A DNA stretch of 64,000 bases from Geomonas subterranea (GTDB lineage Bacteria; Desulfobacterota; Desulfuromonadia; Geobacterales; Geobacteraceae): NCBI RefSeq assembly GCF_019063845.1, contig NZ_CP077683.1:806001-870000 (forward strand). Direction: 5' to 3'. Position 1 is the first letter of the stretch, and every line of letters starts with the position of its first letter. A model generated the notes under the pieces. The model was given only the letters and a program-made list of their open reading frames with translations. It was not told the origin of the DNA and did not search any database. This document shows positions 7,934 through 16,486 of the stretch, piece by piece. The position numbers were made by a program, and so were the translations under genes.

Positions 7934-8347
7934 ATGGGACTTATCGACCACATTAAGCATAAAAGAATTTTCAATCGCTATACTGAAGAGCAACTTTATG
8001 AGATCGTGCATAATGAATTAGGTGAGGGGGTTCGGAAGGATGGCTTGTGGGCAAAGGCAATCTCCGACAGTAAGGGAGACGAGAAAGTAGCTCTTGCAAG
8101 ATATATCTCTCTGAGAGTCAAGTCCTTAGAGGATGAGCTTTATCTCTATAACCAGTACGAGGAACGCTTGGATCGGGATCTGAAATCTACGAAGTCTCCG
8201 GCTCCGCCGACCACACCCACATCTTTGGAACCTAGCACAACTGGAAATGAAAACACGGATTGGCACCAAGACGGTTTAGCTTGGTTTGTGATCCTTTTCG
8301 TAATTGTTGCCGTGGTAGTCGGAGTTGGTGTTTTCGTGGGACTATAG
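7934..8347 (+). CDS. Tail-anchored membrane protein of unknown function (137 aa)
   Basis: The start was chosen at ATG 7934 because GGAGG lies 8 nt upstream; the frame is open further back to 7862 without a good site. The cytoplasmic part is helical and charged, with an S-L-E-D-E-L-Y-L-Y coiled segment. A Pro/Thr-rich linker (S-P-A-P-P-T-T-P-T) leads to a single C-terminal hydrophobic helix of about 20 residues that ends the protein. It stands alone, AT-rich relative to the host, between the small-gene run and the serine recombinase. Function unknown. Confidence 0.55.
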   Translation: MGLIDHIKHKRIFNRYTEEQLYEIVHNELGEGVRKDGLWAKAISDSKGDEKVALARYISLRVKSLEDELYLYNQYEERLDRDLKSTKSPAPPTTPTSLEPSTTGNENTDWHQDGLAWFVILFVIVAVVVGVGVFVGL

Positions 8348-8421
8348 GGTTCATGAGCGACTCCCTCTGCTCCGGTAAGAAAGAATGGCTTCCACGGCAT
8401 CCTGCTAGACCCCTGATAGCG

Positions 8422-8446
8422 AAAAGGCCGGGGGAGATTCCCGGCC
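8422..8446 (-). terminator. Terminator of the serine recombinase gene
   Basis: On the minus strand GGCCGGG, a 7-nt loop and CCCGGCC are followed by TTTTC. It lies 8 nt past the recombinase stop codon, exactly where a terminator is expected. Confidence 0.75.
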
Positions 8447-8453
8447 CTGAGTC

Positions 8454-9014
8454 CTACGCCTTCAGCAATTTGTAGATCGACTCTCTAGAGATTCCGAAGT
8501 CTGCGGCGATCTTGGTTTTCTTTTCGCCTGCCGCAACCCGTTCCTTAATCTTCGTTACCATCTCATCGGTGATAGACTTCTTGCGACCCTTGCCCTTGTA
8601 CCCGCCTGCCGCCTTCTTCAGTTCGATCCCTTCCCGTTGTCTGGACTTGATAAGCGCCCTCTCGAACTCTGCGAACGATCCGAGCAACTGCAGCATGAGC
8701 TTCTTAAAAGGGTCGTCGCTTCCATCGAATACCTGCTTCTCTTTGATGAACTCGACCGACACGCCTTTCTCAGTCAGCTCCCTGACAATAGCCAATAGGT
8801 CTTCAAGGTTCCTCGCCATACGATCCATTGAGTGAACCACCACCTTGTCGCCTTTCCTGGCGTGTCTAATCATCCGCTCCAACTCAGGACGCTCCCGGTC
8901 CTTGCCAGATACCTTGTCCTCAAATACCTCATCCAGCTCCAGCCCTTCGAGCTGCCTTGCGGTATTCTGCTCCAGACTGCTGACCCTGCGATACCCGATT
9001 ACCTGACCCTTCAT
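8454..9014 (-). CDS. Serine recombinase of the resolvase/invertase family
   Basis: 186 residues. The N-terminal catalytic domain has Y-R-R-V-S-S with the nucleophilic Ser near residue 11, then M-D-R-M-A-R-N and S-F-A-E-F-E-R-A-L. The C-terminal Hin-type helix-turn-helix ends G-I-S-R-E-S-I-Y-K-L-L. Length and order match DNA invertases and Tn3-type resolvases. The ATG at 9014 has AGGAG 8 nt upstream. In such elements the enzyme resolves multimers or inverts a segment. Three copies of an 11-bp repeat in its own upstream region may be its sites. Confidence 0.92.
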   Translation of the reverse strand: MKGQVIGYRRVSSLEQNTARQLEGLELDEVFEDKVSGKDRERPELERMIRHARKGDKVVVHSMDRMARNLEDLLAIVRELTEKGVSVEFIKEKQVFDGSDDPFKKLMLQLLGSFAEFERALIKSRQREGIELKKAAGGYKGKGRKKSITDEMVTKIKERVAAGEKKTKIAADFGISRESIYKLLKA

Positions 9015-9038
9015 CTCAAGCGCTCCTGTCAATCAAAG

Positions 9039-9156
9039 TGTGTAAAAACATTCTAGACCCTTTGGTAATTAGTGTCAACAAAATACAAATGAACGGTTTT
9101 TACACATAAAATGTGTGTACTGCGGGCGTGGCCCAGCGGTATACCGTTTTTACACA
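9039..9156. repeat. Three copies of GTTTTTACACA upstream of the serine recombinase
   Basis: GTTTTTACACA occurs at 9096-9106 and 9146-9156 in direct orientation and at 9039-9049 inverted. All lie in the 250-bp AT-rich interval between the recombinase and the HNH-type gene. Spacing of about 50 bp resembles the subsites of a res locus, or they may be operators for autorepression. Confidence 0.6.
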
Positions 9157-9267
9157 AACTACAGCGCACCGTTAAGCACAAGTAGACATTTCTAATAAAA
9201 TCCATTATATTGGCCCTGAAACGGACACTTCAAGTGTCGCAGACAAGACCGGACAGGGGGGGGTAAA

Positions 9268-10068
9268 ATGACGTTAAATGCCATCGACGGTAAAGTTTAC
9301 GCTCCTGTCGGATACTGTATTTACTGTGGTTCAACTGAAAATCTGCAGAAAGAACATATAATTCCTTTGGGCCTTAGTGGGACCGCAGTGCTTCCTAAAT
9401 CCTCTTGTCCGCAATGTGCACGCATCACTGGCAATCAAGAGCAAGTTGTGCTTAGAGGACCACTCTGGGCAGTACGTGTCTATCGAGACTTGCACTCTAG
9501 GACTAAGCATCGTGATGCTCCCAAGGAGTACCCATTAACAATCGAACGAAATGATATTGAAGAAGTTATCAGTCTAAACGCAAATGAATATCCTATACTA
9601 CTCCATTTTCCAGTTTTCACAGCCCCTGCTTTAATTAACCCAGAAGGGTACACAAGTGGTATTCGCCTTGACGGCATAGCTACGGTCTCATTTGGCATAG
9701 AGCCGGAGGACGTTGCGAGGAAGCTAGGTGCAACCGCGCTATCTATCACTCAGAAAAACGATCCGGTGTCATTTGCACGTGTCATCGCAAAAATAGCCTA
9801 TTCAACTGCATTTGCTGAAGGTGCGTTGGCAGGTGTTTCCGATACAGAGGCTATATTACCTGCAATTTTGGGAGAAACAGATAACATCGGGAAATGGGTT
9901 GGGACACTACCAGGGCAGGCGGAAAAGTTTGACGGGCATTTACACAGGGTTACCTTGCATAGGGATATAATGGCAGGTTTCCTTATCGCTGAGGTTCACC
10001 TCTTTAGTGACTCGTCGGCTCCACGCTATGGTGTGATACTTGGAACGCTGGAAATGCAAGCGTTCTGA
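9268..10068 (+). CDS. HNH-type (HNH_5-like) protein of unknown function
   Basis: 266 residues. The N-terminus has two zinc-binding Cys pairs around an HNH core: C-I-Y-C-G near residue 18, K-E-H-I-I-P-L-G-L-S-G, then C-P-Q-C. This pattern is seen in HNH_5-type endonuclease domains. The remaining 200 residues are not recognised. GC is clearly lower than in the host and even than the rest of the element. It lies alone between the serine recombinase and the integrase, the usual place for cargo such as a defence nuclease. The ATG at 9268 follows a G-rich ribosome site. Nuclease activity is inferred only from the motif. Confidence 0.65.
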   Translation: MTLNAIDGKVYAPVGYCIYCGSTENLQKEHIIPLGLSGTAVLPKSSCPQCARITGNQEQVVLRGPLWAVRVYRDLHSRTKHRDAPKEYPLTIERNDIEEVISLNANEYPILLHFPVFTAPALINPEGYTSGIRLDGIATVSFGIEPEDVARKLGATALSITQKNDPVSFARVIAKIAYSTAFAEGALAGVSDTEAILPAILGETDNIGKWVGTLPGQAEKFDGHLHRVTLHRDIMAGFLIAEVHLFSDSSAPRYGVILGTLEMQAF

Positions 10069-10196
10069 AGATCAAGAACACCGTAAGGGCTACAAGAAAA
10101 TCTGAGTAGCAGGTAGCGCTTGCCTTCACCCTCTCTCAAACGCCCTCTACAAGCCATTCTCGGAGGTCGGGGCGGTGCTTAATTGAGATCGACTTG

Positions 10197-10232
10197 CCTT
10201 TCGCGGGTTCCCATCCGCTCACCCGCGAAAGG
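10197..10232. repeat. 11-bp perfect inverted repeat beyond the integrase gene
   Basis: CCTTTCGCGGG and CCCGCGAAAGG are separated by 14 nt, 13 nt beyond the integrase stop codon (minus strand). It probably acts as a transcription end for the integrase, though a T tract is weak. Confidence 0.5.
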
Positions 10233-10244
10233 AAAATCTGGATC

Positions 10245-11987
10245 TTATTTAAAGAACAACTCCTGCGCTCTGGCCTCAAGCATGTCCAGGTCGATGTCCA
10301 TCCGCATCTTGTCCGTGACCTCCTTTAGCGCCTTGGCTTTAGTTGCCTTAATGTAACGAGCACCAACTTTCTGCTCGGTGCTATGGCCCAGCATGTTGGA
10401 TGTAACCATGAAGTCCTCGGTGACCTCGAAGACGTTGCCGGCGAAGTGGTGTCTGATGCTGTAAAGGCACTTTTTCTTGTCCGTGGTTACGTATCGACTC
10501 TCGAATCCCCTGAAGTGCTGGCCTGTCTTCTTGTTAACCTCGTCCCGGTTGTACCACGCGCTGAAGCTCCTGGAGGAGTCTTGGAACAATTTCTTTCGAG
10601 GTAGCTGTTCGACCCACTCTAAGAAGCCCAAGAGCAGCAGGGTGTCGCAGATTGCCACCGGGCGAACCGTGGCTTTGGTTTTTCCACGCCGTAGATCGAA
10701 GATCCACAGCCCCCGGTCGGTCTGACAAATGTCTTCTTTCGTCAGCTCGACAATGTTTCCCAGGCGCAGGCCGTGAAACAGCGCGATCAAGATAATCCAG
10801 AACCGCTCAGGGTAGGGCGTACTTTGGCCCTGCAGCGGCTGCGTGCAGATTGCATCAATCAGTCTTGCAACATCTGCCGAATCGTAAGCTGCCCGGTCTT
10901 CCTGAGCAGCCTTAGCCACGGCGAACCGCTCGCCCTCGTACACGTTCGCTGACTTGTTTAGCATTTCGTGTTTCCCCGCATACCTCACAACGTCTTTGGC
11001 GCGGTCAAGATAGGTGTTTGCGGTCTTTAGACTTATCTTCTCGTATAGCTTCTCAGACTTCAAAATTGCATGTATCGACTTGTCGCCGTACCGTTGTTGT
11101 TTGTTAAGCGGGTACTTCAGTAAAATTCCTTTCAGCTTTGTAACAGAGTCCATTGAGTTGAAATCTGAAATGCCGACGTTTCCCATAATCTCCAGCAAAA
11201 CCCGACACTCTACCAGCATATCTTTGCGAGTACCTTCTGCGACATTCGGTTTAGAATTTAGATAATGCTCCCTGTACTTCGCCAGCACGGTCTTGAGGTC
11301 GTAGTAAGGAGTTTCCAGGCCCTTGGCGATTTTTTGCTGTAGTAGTTCCAGGGGGGACCACTCCCCGCGCAGCATCGCGCTCTCGACCTCGTGGACTACC
11401 TTGTCTGCGTTGTTCAACTGGAGCGCCAGTGATTTGCACTCAGCATCGGTTAGCTTGATCCCTGGATTTTTCTTCAGCCTCTTGGCAACCTCTTGGACAA
11501 GGCCGTCTGTGACCATCGTGCTTTTGGAGGCGAGCAGCAGCTTAAACATCTCCGCTCGCATGGTAGCCGAGATAGCGCGGGTGTCTGAGCTACCCTCGTA
11601 TTGATCCGCAGTGGCGAAGGTTTCTTTCTCCCAGGCGAGGTGACCCTTTGCGCAATCGTCAAACAGCTTTGACAGGCCCAGGGTGTCAGCCTCTGTGCCG
11701 GTGAACTCCTGGCCGGTGGCTTCAGCCTGCAGTGCCGTGGCGTAGCTGTTCAGGTACTGGTTCACGAGCCGCTTTTCAAGATCCTTAGGTAACATGCCGG
11801 TCCTCAGTTGCAGAAATAGTTGCTGCGTGCGGTACTCTGCCGCGGTCGCGGAAACCTTGGCGTTGCGTTCATCCGTGGTTTTCAGACTGTAGGTTAGTTG
11901 ACTGACGGGGAAGAGGTGCTGCAGGTCGCGGGGAACACGGCACACGTAATGATACTGGTCACCGCGTTTTCTGGTATGAACACGCAA
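10245..11987 (-). CDS. Tyrosine site-specific integrase
   Basis: 580 residues, long for the family because of an extended N-terminal region. The C-terminal catalytic domain has the Arg in H-G-L-R-L-G-N (near 405), S-I-R-H-H-F (R-x-x-H type), L-G-H-S, and the nucleophile in G-A-R-Y-I-K. The start is TTG at 11987 with GGGAGGT 6 nt upstream. The gene reads away from the tRNA-Arg, and its start lies about 75 bp from the attachment core. It should catalyse insertion and excision of the element. The palindrome at 12007-12024 overlaps its likely promoter and may allow autoregulation. Confidence 0.95.
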   Translation of the reverse strand: MRVHTRKRGDQYHYVCRVPRDLQHLFPVSQLTYSLKTTDERNAKVSATAAEYRTQQLFLQLRTGMLPKDLEKRLVNQYLNSYATALQAEATGQEFTGTEADTLGLSKLFDDCAKGHLAWEKETFATADQYEGSSDTRAISATMRAEMFKLLLASKSTMVTDGLVQEVAKRLKKNPGIKLTDAECKSLALQLNNADKVVHEVESAMLRGEWSPLELLQQKIAKGLETPYYDLKTVLAKYREHYLNSKPNVAEGTRKDMLVECRVLLEIMGNVGISDFNSMDSVTKLKGILLKYPLNKQQRYGDKSIHAILKSEKLYEKISLKTANTYLDRAKDVVRYAGKHEMLNKSANVYEGERFAVAKAAQEDRAAYDSADVARLIDAICTQPLQGQSTPYPERFWIILIALFHGLRLGNIVELTKEDICQTDRGLWIFDLRRGKTKATVRPVAICDTLLLLGFLEWVEQLPRKKLFQDSSRSFSAWYNRDEVNKKTGQHFRGFESRYVTTDKKKCLYSIRHHFAGNVFEVTEDFMVTSNMLGHSTEQKVGARYIKATKAKALKEVTDKMRMDIDLDMLEARAQELFFK

Positions 11988-12006
11988 AGGTTACCTCCCA
12001 AAAATG

Positions 12007-12053
12007 TTGGCAAAATGTTGCCAATCGTGTTTTTTGGAGCTAACCTTGCGATA
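12007..12053. promoter_or_regulatory. Right arm-type integrase binding region and integrase promoter area
   Basis: TTGGCAAAATGTTGCCAA (about 12007-12024) is a long palindrome. GGAGCTAACCTTGCGAT (12037-12053) is the inverted counterpart of 4681-4697. Together they mirror the left end of the element. Confidence 0.6.
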
Positions 12054-12062
12054 TTACTTAAA

Positions 12063-12080
12063 TTGGTGGGCGAGATGGGA
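12063..12080. repeat. Right attachment core inside the tRNA-Arg 3' end
   Basis: TTGGTGGGCGAGATGGGA covers the CCA end and acceptor/T-stem part of the tRNA gene and is repeated at 4635-4652. Insertion therefore kept the tRNA gene complete. Confidence 0.75.
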
Positions 12081-12140
12081 TTCGAACCCATGACCCCTGG
12101 CTTCGGAGGCCAGTACTCTATCCAACTGAGCTACCCGCCC
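12064..12140 (-). tRNA. tRNA-Arg (anticodon CCG)
   Basis: 77 nt on the minus strand including an encoded CCA. The acceptor stem GGGCGGG pairs with CTCGCCC (one G-U), the anticodon loop is C-T-CCG-A-A in a CTGGC/GCCAG stem, and the T loop has GGTTCGAATCC. It reads CGG codons. It serves as the integration site of the element to its left. Confidence 0.95.
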
Positions 12141-12223
12141 GGGAAAGAACTCATTACTACACCATTTTGAGAATCAACTCAAGATTAAACTTTTAAAAAG
12201 GGGCGCCTTTCGCGTCTACGACA

Positions 12224-12922
12224 CTATTTGGGGATGGATGCGTACACCGGAACCGTAATCTCCTTCTTCTGGGGATGACTTGTGGTGATGTGCAGGTATC
12301 CGCTCAGAATCTTGGCTTCCGGCTTCGCCAGTACTGATATCTCTATGCTTCCGGTCTCGCCGGGCCTCAGTTCTCCCTTCCTGATCGTCGCTTTGATCTG
12401 CAGCGACGAGGAGGTGACGCTCACGTTCAGCAGCTTGACGGTCGCGTTACCGTTGTTGGTGATGCTTACCTTGCCCAGCGTGGGAGTGCTGCTGCCTACC
12501 GCGCCCAGGCTCACCTGTCGCGGCGTGACCTGCAACTGCTCGAGCACGGTCCCCTCCAGGGTGAAGGTGTAGACCGGGGTCTTGCCGGCGTTGCTGGTGA
12601 GGGTCACCGTCTTCGCTACCTTGCCGGAGAATGAAGCCGAGTCGAAGGTGACCTCTATCTCAGCGCTCTTGCCCGGCGCCACCAGCGAGGCGGAGGGCTT
12701 GGCGGCGGTGCAGCCGCAGGACGCATCCAGTTTCTTGATCTGCAAGGGCGCATCCCCGTTGTTTTTGATCGCGAAGGAGTGCTGGACTTTCTTCCCTTGT
12801 GCAACGGTGCCGAAGTTGAAAGTGCCCCGGTCCACGAGGAGTTCCGGTGCCGCCCGGGCGACGGATGCACCGAACAGGTTGGCGAACAGGAGGAGAAGGT
12901 ATATAAAAGGACGGCGTTTCAT
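12224..12922 (-). CDS. Exported DUF1573 protein
   Basis: 232 residues with a signal peptide (cleavage near A-R-A, residue 24). Two immunoglobulin-like DUF1573/HYDIN-type modules follow. The first has the family pattern F-N-F-G-T-V, N-N-G-D-A-P-L and S-C-G-C-T-A. The second has S-L-G-A-V and N-N-G-N-A-T-V. Such proteins are periplasmic or surface beta-sandwich proteins, often in Bacteroidota and Desulfuromonadia, without a fixed function. It is a single gene between the tRNA and the zinc-finger gene. Confidence 0.85.
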   Translation of the reverse strand: MKRRPFIYLLLLFANLFGASVARAAPELLVDRGTFNFGTVAQGKKVQHSFAIKNNGDAPLQIKKLDASCGCTAAKPSASLVAPGKSAEIEVTFDSASFSGKVAKTVTLTSNAGKTPVYTFTLEGTVLEQLQVTPRQVSLGAVGSSTPTLGKVSITNNGNATVKLLNVSVTSSSLQIKATIRKGELRPGETGSIEISVLAKPEAKILSGYLHITTSHPQKKEITVPVYASIPK

Positions 12923-13078
12923 GGTGTTCCTTTTGAATTATCGGTGGGATGCGCAACACCGGCTATTTATACCACAAAGGTGCCGCAGCGACCAGAATGA
13001 TTGACACTATAATTTGCTTCTGTTATAGGAAACCGTTGAGAAATTAATGGAAGATTCAAATAAAATCCGGAGGGGTCG

Positions 13079-15114
13079 ATGATTCTCCAGTGCGACCAAT
13101 GCAATACGAAGTTCAGGCTGGACGATTCCAAGCTGAAGCCGGGCGGCGTGAAGGTCCGCTGCTCCAAGTGCAGGCACGTGTTCGTGGCCGGTGCCGAGCA
13201 AAGGGCTGAAGAGTCGGACTTCGATGCGCTTCTTTCCGGACTCGGGGCTCCCACCCCGGCGCAGGCCGCTGCACCTCCATCCGCGCAGGCCGGAGAGGAG
13301 GCGTCCCTTCCCGAATCCGGTGCCGAGTCCGCCGCTTCGCAGCAGGACGATGCCTTCGGCTTCGACGTCGCGCCGGAATCCGAGGTGAAAGCTGGCTCAG
13401 CTCCCGCAGGCGCGGAAGCAGCCGTCTCAGGCGATTTTGATTTCGGCGATATCAACGTGGAAACCGGTATGCCGGCCGGGCAGGAAGCCCCTTTGCCAGC
13501 CGCCGGCGAATTCGGCGAGATCGAATTTAACGAGGAACCTGTCGCGGCCGCCCCCAGGACTCCGGCGGCGCCCGATCTCGATTTCGGGGAGCTGTCGTTC
13601 GATGAACCCCCTGCCGCCACAACGGAACCCGCTCCGGCCGCCGCGGATTCTTCCCTCGACTTCGGTGATTTCTCCTTCGAGGAGCCTGCCCCGGCGGGCA
13701 AGGAGGAGGCCGCGCCACCCGTAGCCGATGCGATGGCGTTTGGCGAACTCTCCTTCGAGGAATCCGCGCCACAGGCGAAGGAGGAGAGGGGCGCTGCCGC
13801 CCAGCCAGCGGAGGACGCCTTCGACTTCGGCGAGTTCTCTTTCGACGAAAACCCGGCTCCGGCCCAGGAAGTTCCCGCTGAAACACCCGCCGTCGACTTC
13901 GGTGAATTCTCCTTTGAGGAGACGCCTGCGGCGGCCAAGGAGGAGGCAGCACCGGCCGAAACCGATGCCGTGGAATTCGGTGACTTCTCCTTCGAGGAGC
14001 CGGCAGCCTCTCAAAATGAAGAACCGGCCCCTGCCGCTGGCGACTCTTTTGATTTCGGCGATTTCTCCTTCGAGGAGACGACCGCTCCTGCACAGGCACA
14101 GTCCTCTGAACCGGAGCCGACATCCTTCTCTTTCACGGAGGAAGCCGTAGCCGCTGCGCCCGTTACTCCCGACTACCAGAACGAGGAGGGGGAGGTGCCG
14201 GGCGAAATGGCTGCTCCCGCTCGCCAGGGGGGGGAGCAGGGGGTGCACCCCCCAGGGACGAGGAATTCAGCTTCGGCGATTTCTCCTTCTCGGAAACGCC
14301 CACGTCGCCTCCCTCCGGCCACGAGGATGCCGCACCGGCAGCGGCCGCCGCCGCTGGACTGGCTGGCGCTGCGGCAGCGGTGGCCGCGTCCCAGGCGACC
14401 GAGGCGCCGTCTGGTGCCGCCGAGCCCTCCGGGGGGAAACCCACCAAATCGTCCCTTGACTTCAGCTTCGGCGACAAGTCGTTCGCCGCTGCCGTTCCGG
14501 AGCAAGGCTTCGAGGAGGAACTCCCGCCGTTGTCCATCTCCTCCCGGCGCAAGGGGCACTCCGCCCTCACCGTCGCGATCGTCGCGATCTCCGCTATTGT
14601 GGTGCTGGCGCTGAGCGGCGCCGGATTGTACCTCATGCAAAGCGGCCCCGAGGCGATGAAAAAGCTCGACAAGTTCGGCATCGGTTTCGTCGCCAAGTGG
14701 TTAGGCATGGAGGTCCCGGAGGAGGGGCGCATCACCATCAAGAACGCCCTCGCCTCGTTCCATCAGAACAAGGAGGCGGGCGAGCTGTTCGTTGTGAACG
14801 GCGAGGCGGTCAACTCATTCCGCAAGGCGCGCGCCTCGATCCAGGTGAAGGTGAGCATCTTCGACAAGGGTGGCAAGGTACTGCTGCAAAAGACCGCCTT
14901 TTGCGGCAACCGCCTCTCGGCGGAACAGCTGAGCACGCTCCCCATGGCCAAGATCGAGTCCATCATGAACAACCAGTTCGGCGACTCTCTCTCCAACCTG
15001 GGCGTCAAACCCGACCAGTCCATAGGCTTCGTGGTGGCTATCGCCAACGTGCCGAAGGAGGCGGCTGATTTCGGCGTCGAGGTGGTGGGGTCAACGGTGG
15101 CCACCGGGCAGTAA
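13079..15114 (+). pseudogene. MJ0042-type zinc-finger membrane protein, frameshifted in a G8 run
   Basis: The N-terminus has an MJ0042-type finger, C-D-Q-C near residue 5 and C-S-K-C near 30. An acidic, Ala/Pro-rich region then repeats F-G-[DE]-[FIL]-S-F-[DE]-E about ten times. The frame breaks near 14230. The repeat, a membrane helix (T-V-A-I-V-A-I-S-A-I-V-V-L-A-L) and a DUF3426-like C-terminal domain continue in the -1 frame to 15114. One extra G in the run at 14227-14234 would join them through a Gly/Ala linker into a protein of about 678 residues. PilZ/FrzS-like regulators with this finger exist in related bacteria, but the role is unknown. ATG 13079 has GGAGGGG upstream. Confidence 0.75.
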
Positions 15115-15134
15115 GGCGCAGGCACAGGACAATT

Positions 15135-15165
15135 AAAAAAGGCCGGCGATTTCGCTGGCCTTTTT
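15135..15165. terminator. Bidirectional terminator
   Basis: AAAAAAGGCCGGCG, loop ATTT, CGCTGGCCTTTTT. The A and T flanks suit both the zinc-finger gene (plus strand) and the convergent amidase gene (minus strand). Confidence 0.85.
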
Positions 15166-15194
15166 GCGTTCATGGCTTCAGATGCCCCGTGGCA

Positions 15195-16460
15195 TCACCC
15201 CTTGTTGAGGGCGGTGATGTATCCCTTGATCCCGGCAAGGATGCCGTCGGCGGTGAGAGCCTGGTAGTGCGGGTCCTTGAGCTTCTGTTCGTCCCGCTCG
15301 TTGCTCAGGAACGCGGTCTCCACCAGGATGCTCGGCATGGTGGCGCCTACGAGGACGTAGAAGGGGCCCTGCTTCACACCGAGGTTCTTCACCGTCGGGT
15401 AGCCGGTCTGGGCCTTCCTGTAGAGCGCCTTTTGCACTTCGTCGGCCAGGTGCGCCGAGTCGTTTAGTTTGTAGTTGGCCATCAGGTCGAAGAGGACGGC
15501 CTGCAGCGTGCTGACCTTCTCCAGCGAGGTTCCGTTCTCCTTGGCCGCGAGCTGGGCCACCTTCTCGGTTTTCGCCAGGTTGAGATAATAGGTCTCGATG
15601 CCGTTGGCCCCCCGGTTCAAGGAGGCGTTGGCGTGGATCGAGACGAAGAGGTCGGCGCCGACCTTGTTGGCTATGGCGGTCCGCTCCTGCAGCTCGATGA
15701 ACACGTCGGTGGAGCGGGTCATCACCGCGTCGATCCCGAGTTCCTCCCGTATCTTCTGGGCCAGGTCCAGGCCGATCTGCAGCACGATGTCCTTTTCCCT
15801 GGTTCCGGAGGGGCTCACCGCGCCCGGATCGTGCCCGCCGTGCCCCGGGTCGATCACGATCCTGCGGATCCGTCCCGGCTTGAACTTCGCCGGCTTACCT
15901 TTCTCGGCGGGCTTGGCTTTCTCCGCAGGGTTCACCCTTTCCACGCTCTTCGGCTCGGGGGGGGCGGTCTCGATGACCTCCCTGGACGCCGAAATCTCCT
16001 GCCTGCGGTCCCCTTTCACATCCACGATGATGCGGTACGGCTCGGAGAAGGTGAAGACCTTGTATTCCTTGATGCTGTCCAGGTCGAGCACCACGCGCAC
16101 CGTGGAGGCGGCGAACTGGGCGATGCGCACGCTCTTCAACAGACCGTCGCCGATGCTGAGGTCCCTGACCCCGGGGTTGAGGTGCGTTCCCTGCAGGTCG
16201 AGATAGAGCCGGTTGGGGAGCTTGTGGTGCTCGAAGCGCACCTCCTGGTCCAGGGTTATGGATACCCTGGTGTAATCCGGGGTGGACCAGTGCTTAAGCT
16301 CGGTGACCGGCACCAGCGGAGCGCCGGGGGCGGCCTGAGCGGAGCCGGACCACAAAGGCGAGAGCAGCAGCGACCCTTGGGCGGCAAGCGCCCGGCAGGC
16401 GAGCCAGCGGTAGTAGGGGGCCGCGAGCCCCATGTATTTGACGAATTCCCTGCGCTTCAT
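15195..16460 (-). CDS. N-acetylmuramoyl-L-alanine amidase with AMIN domain (AmiC type)
   Basis: 421 residues. A long N-terminal region with a basic R-R-E-F stretch and hydrophobic segment looks like a Tat/Sec export signal. An AMIN domain (about 50-150) follows, which binds the envelope at division sites, then a Lys/Pro-rich linker. The catalytic Amidase_3 domain (about 205-415) has zinc ligands in D-P-G-H-G-G, T-R-E-K-D, S-I-H-A-N and V-E-T-A-F-L-S-N. It cleaves the bond between muramic acid and the stem peptide during cell separation. It lies 26 nt downstream of mutS and is probably co-transcribed. Confidence 0.93.
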   Translation of the reverse strand: MKRREFVKYMGLAAPYYRWLACRALAAQGSLLLSPLWSGSAQAAPGAPLVPVTELKHWSTPDYTRVSITLDQEVRFEHHKLPNRLYLDLQGTHLNPGVRDLSIGDGLLKSVRIAQFAASTVRVVLDLDSIKEYKVFTFSEPYRIIVDVKGDRRQEISASREVIETAPPEPKSVERVNPAEKAKPAEKGKPAKFKPGRIRRIVIDPGHGGHDPGAVSPSGTREKDIVLQIGLDLAQKIREELGIDAVMTRSTDVFIELQERTAIANKVGADLFVSIHANASLNRGANGIETYYLNLAKTEKVAQLAAKENGTSLEKVSTLQAVLFDLMANYKLNDSAHLADEVQKALYRKAQTGYPTVKNLGVKQGPFYVLVGATMPSILVETAFLSNERDEQKLKDPHYQALTADGILAGIKGYITALNKG

Positions 16461-16486
16461 GCGCCGTGACCTCTGGTCGGTGCCAT

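Larger units (their letters stand above)
4635..12080. mobile_element. tRNA-Arg-integrated element (about 7.4 kb) with tyrosine integrase and rolling-circle-type Rep
   Basis: Both ends carry TTGGTGGGCGAGA-GGGA (4635-4652 and 12063-12080); the right copy is the 3' end of tRNA-Arg(CCG). Just inside each end lie matching integrase arm-type sequences in opposite orientation. The integrase gene abuts the tRNA, as usual. The interior is visibly lower in GC than the flanks and holds a Rep_trans-type replication protein, seven small ORFs, a serine recombinase and an HNH-type gene. No coat, tail, conjugation or restriction genes are visible. It could be a satellite, a degenerate filamentous-type prophage, or an integrative plasmid. 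Confidence 0.8.

Noticed and set aside
11894..12170. Short ORFs across the tRNA-Arg gene on both strands
   Set aside because: They overlap a full tRNA cloverleaf and the attachment site.
12967..13938. 323-codon minus-strand ORF
   Set aside because: Mirror of the repeat-rich zinc-finger gene; Ser/Ala/Pro composition typical of an antisense shadow in GC-rich DNA.
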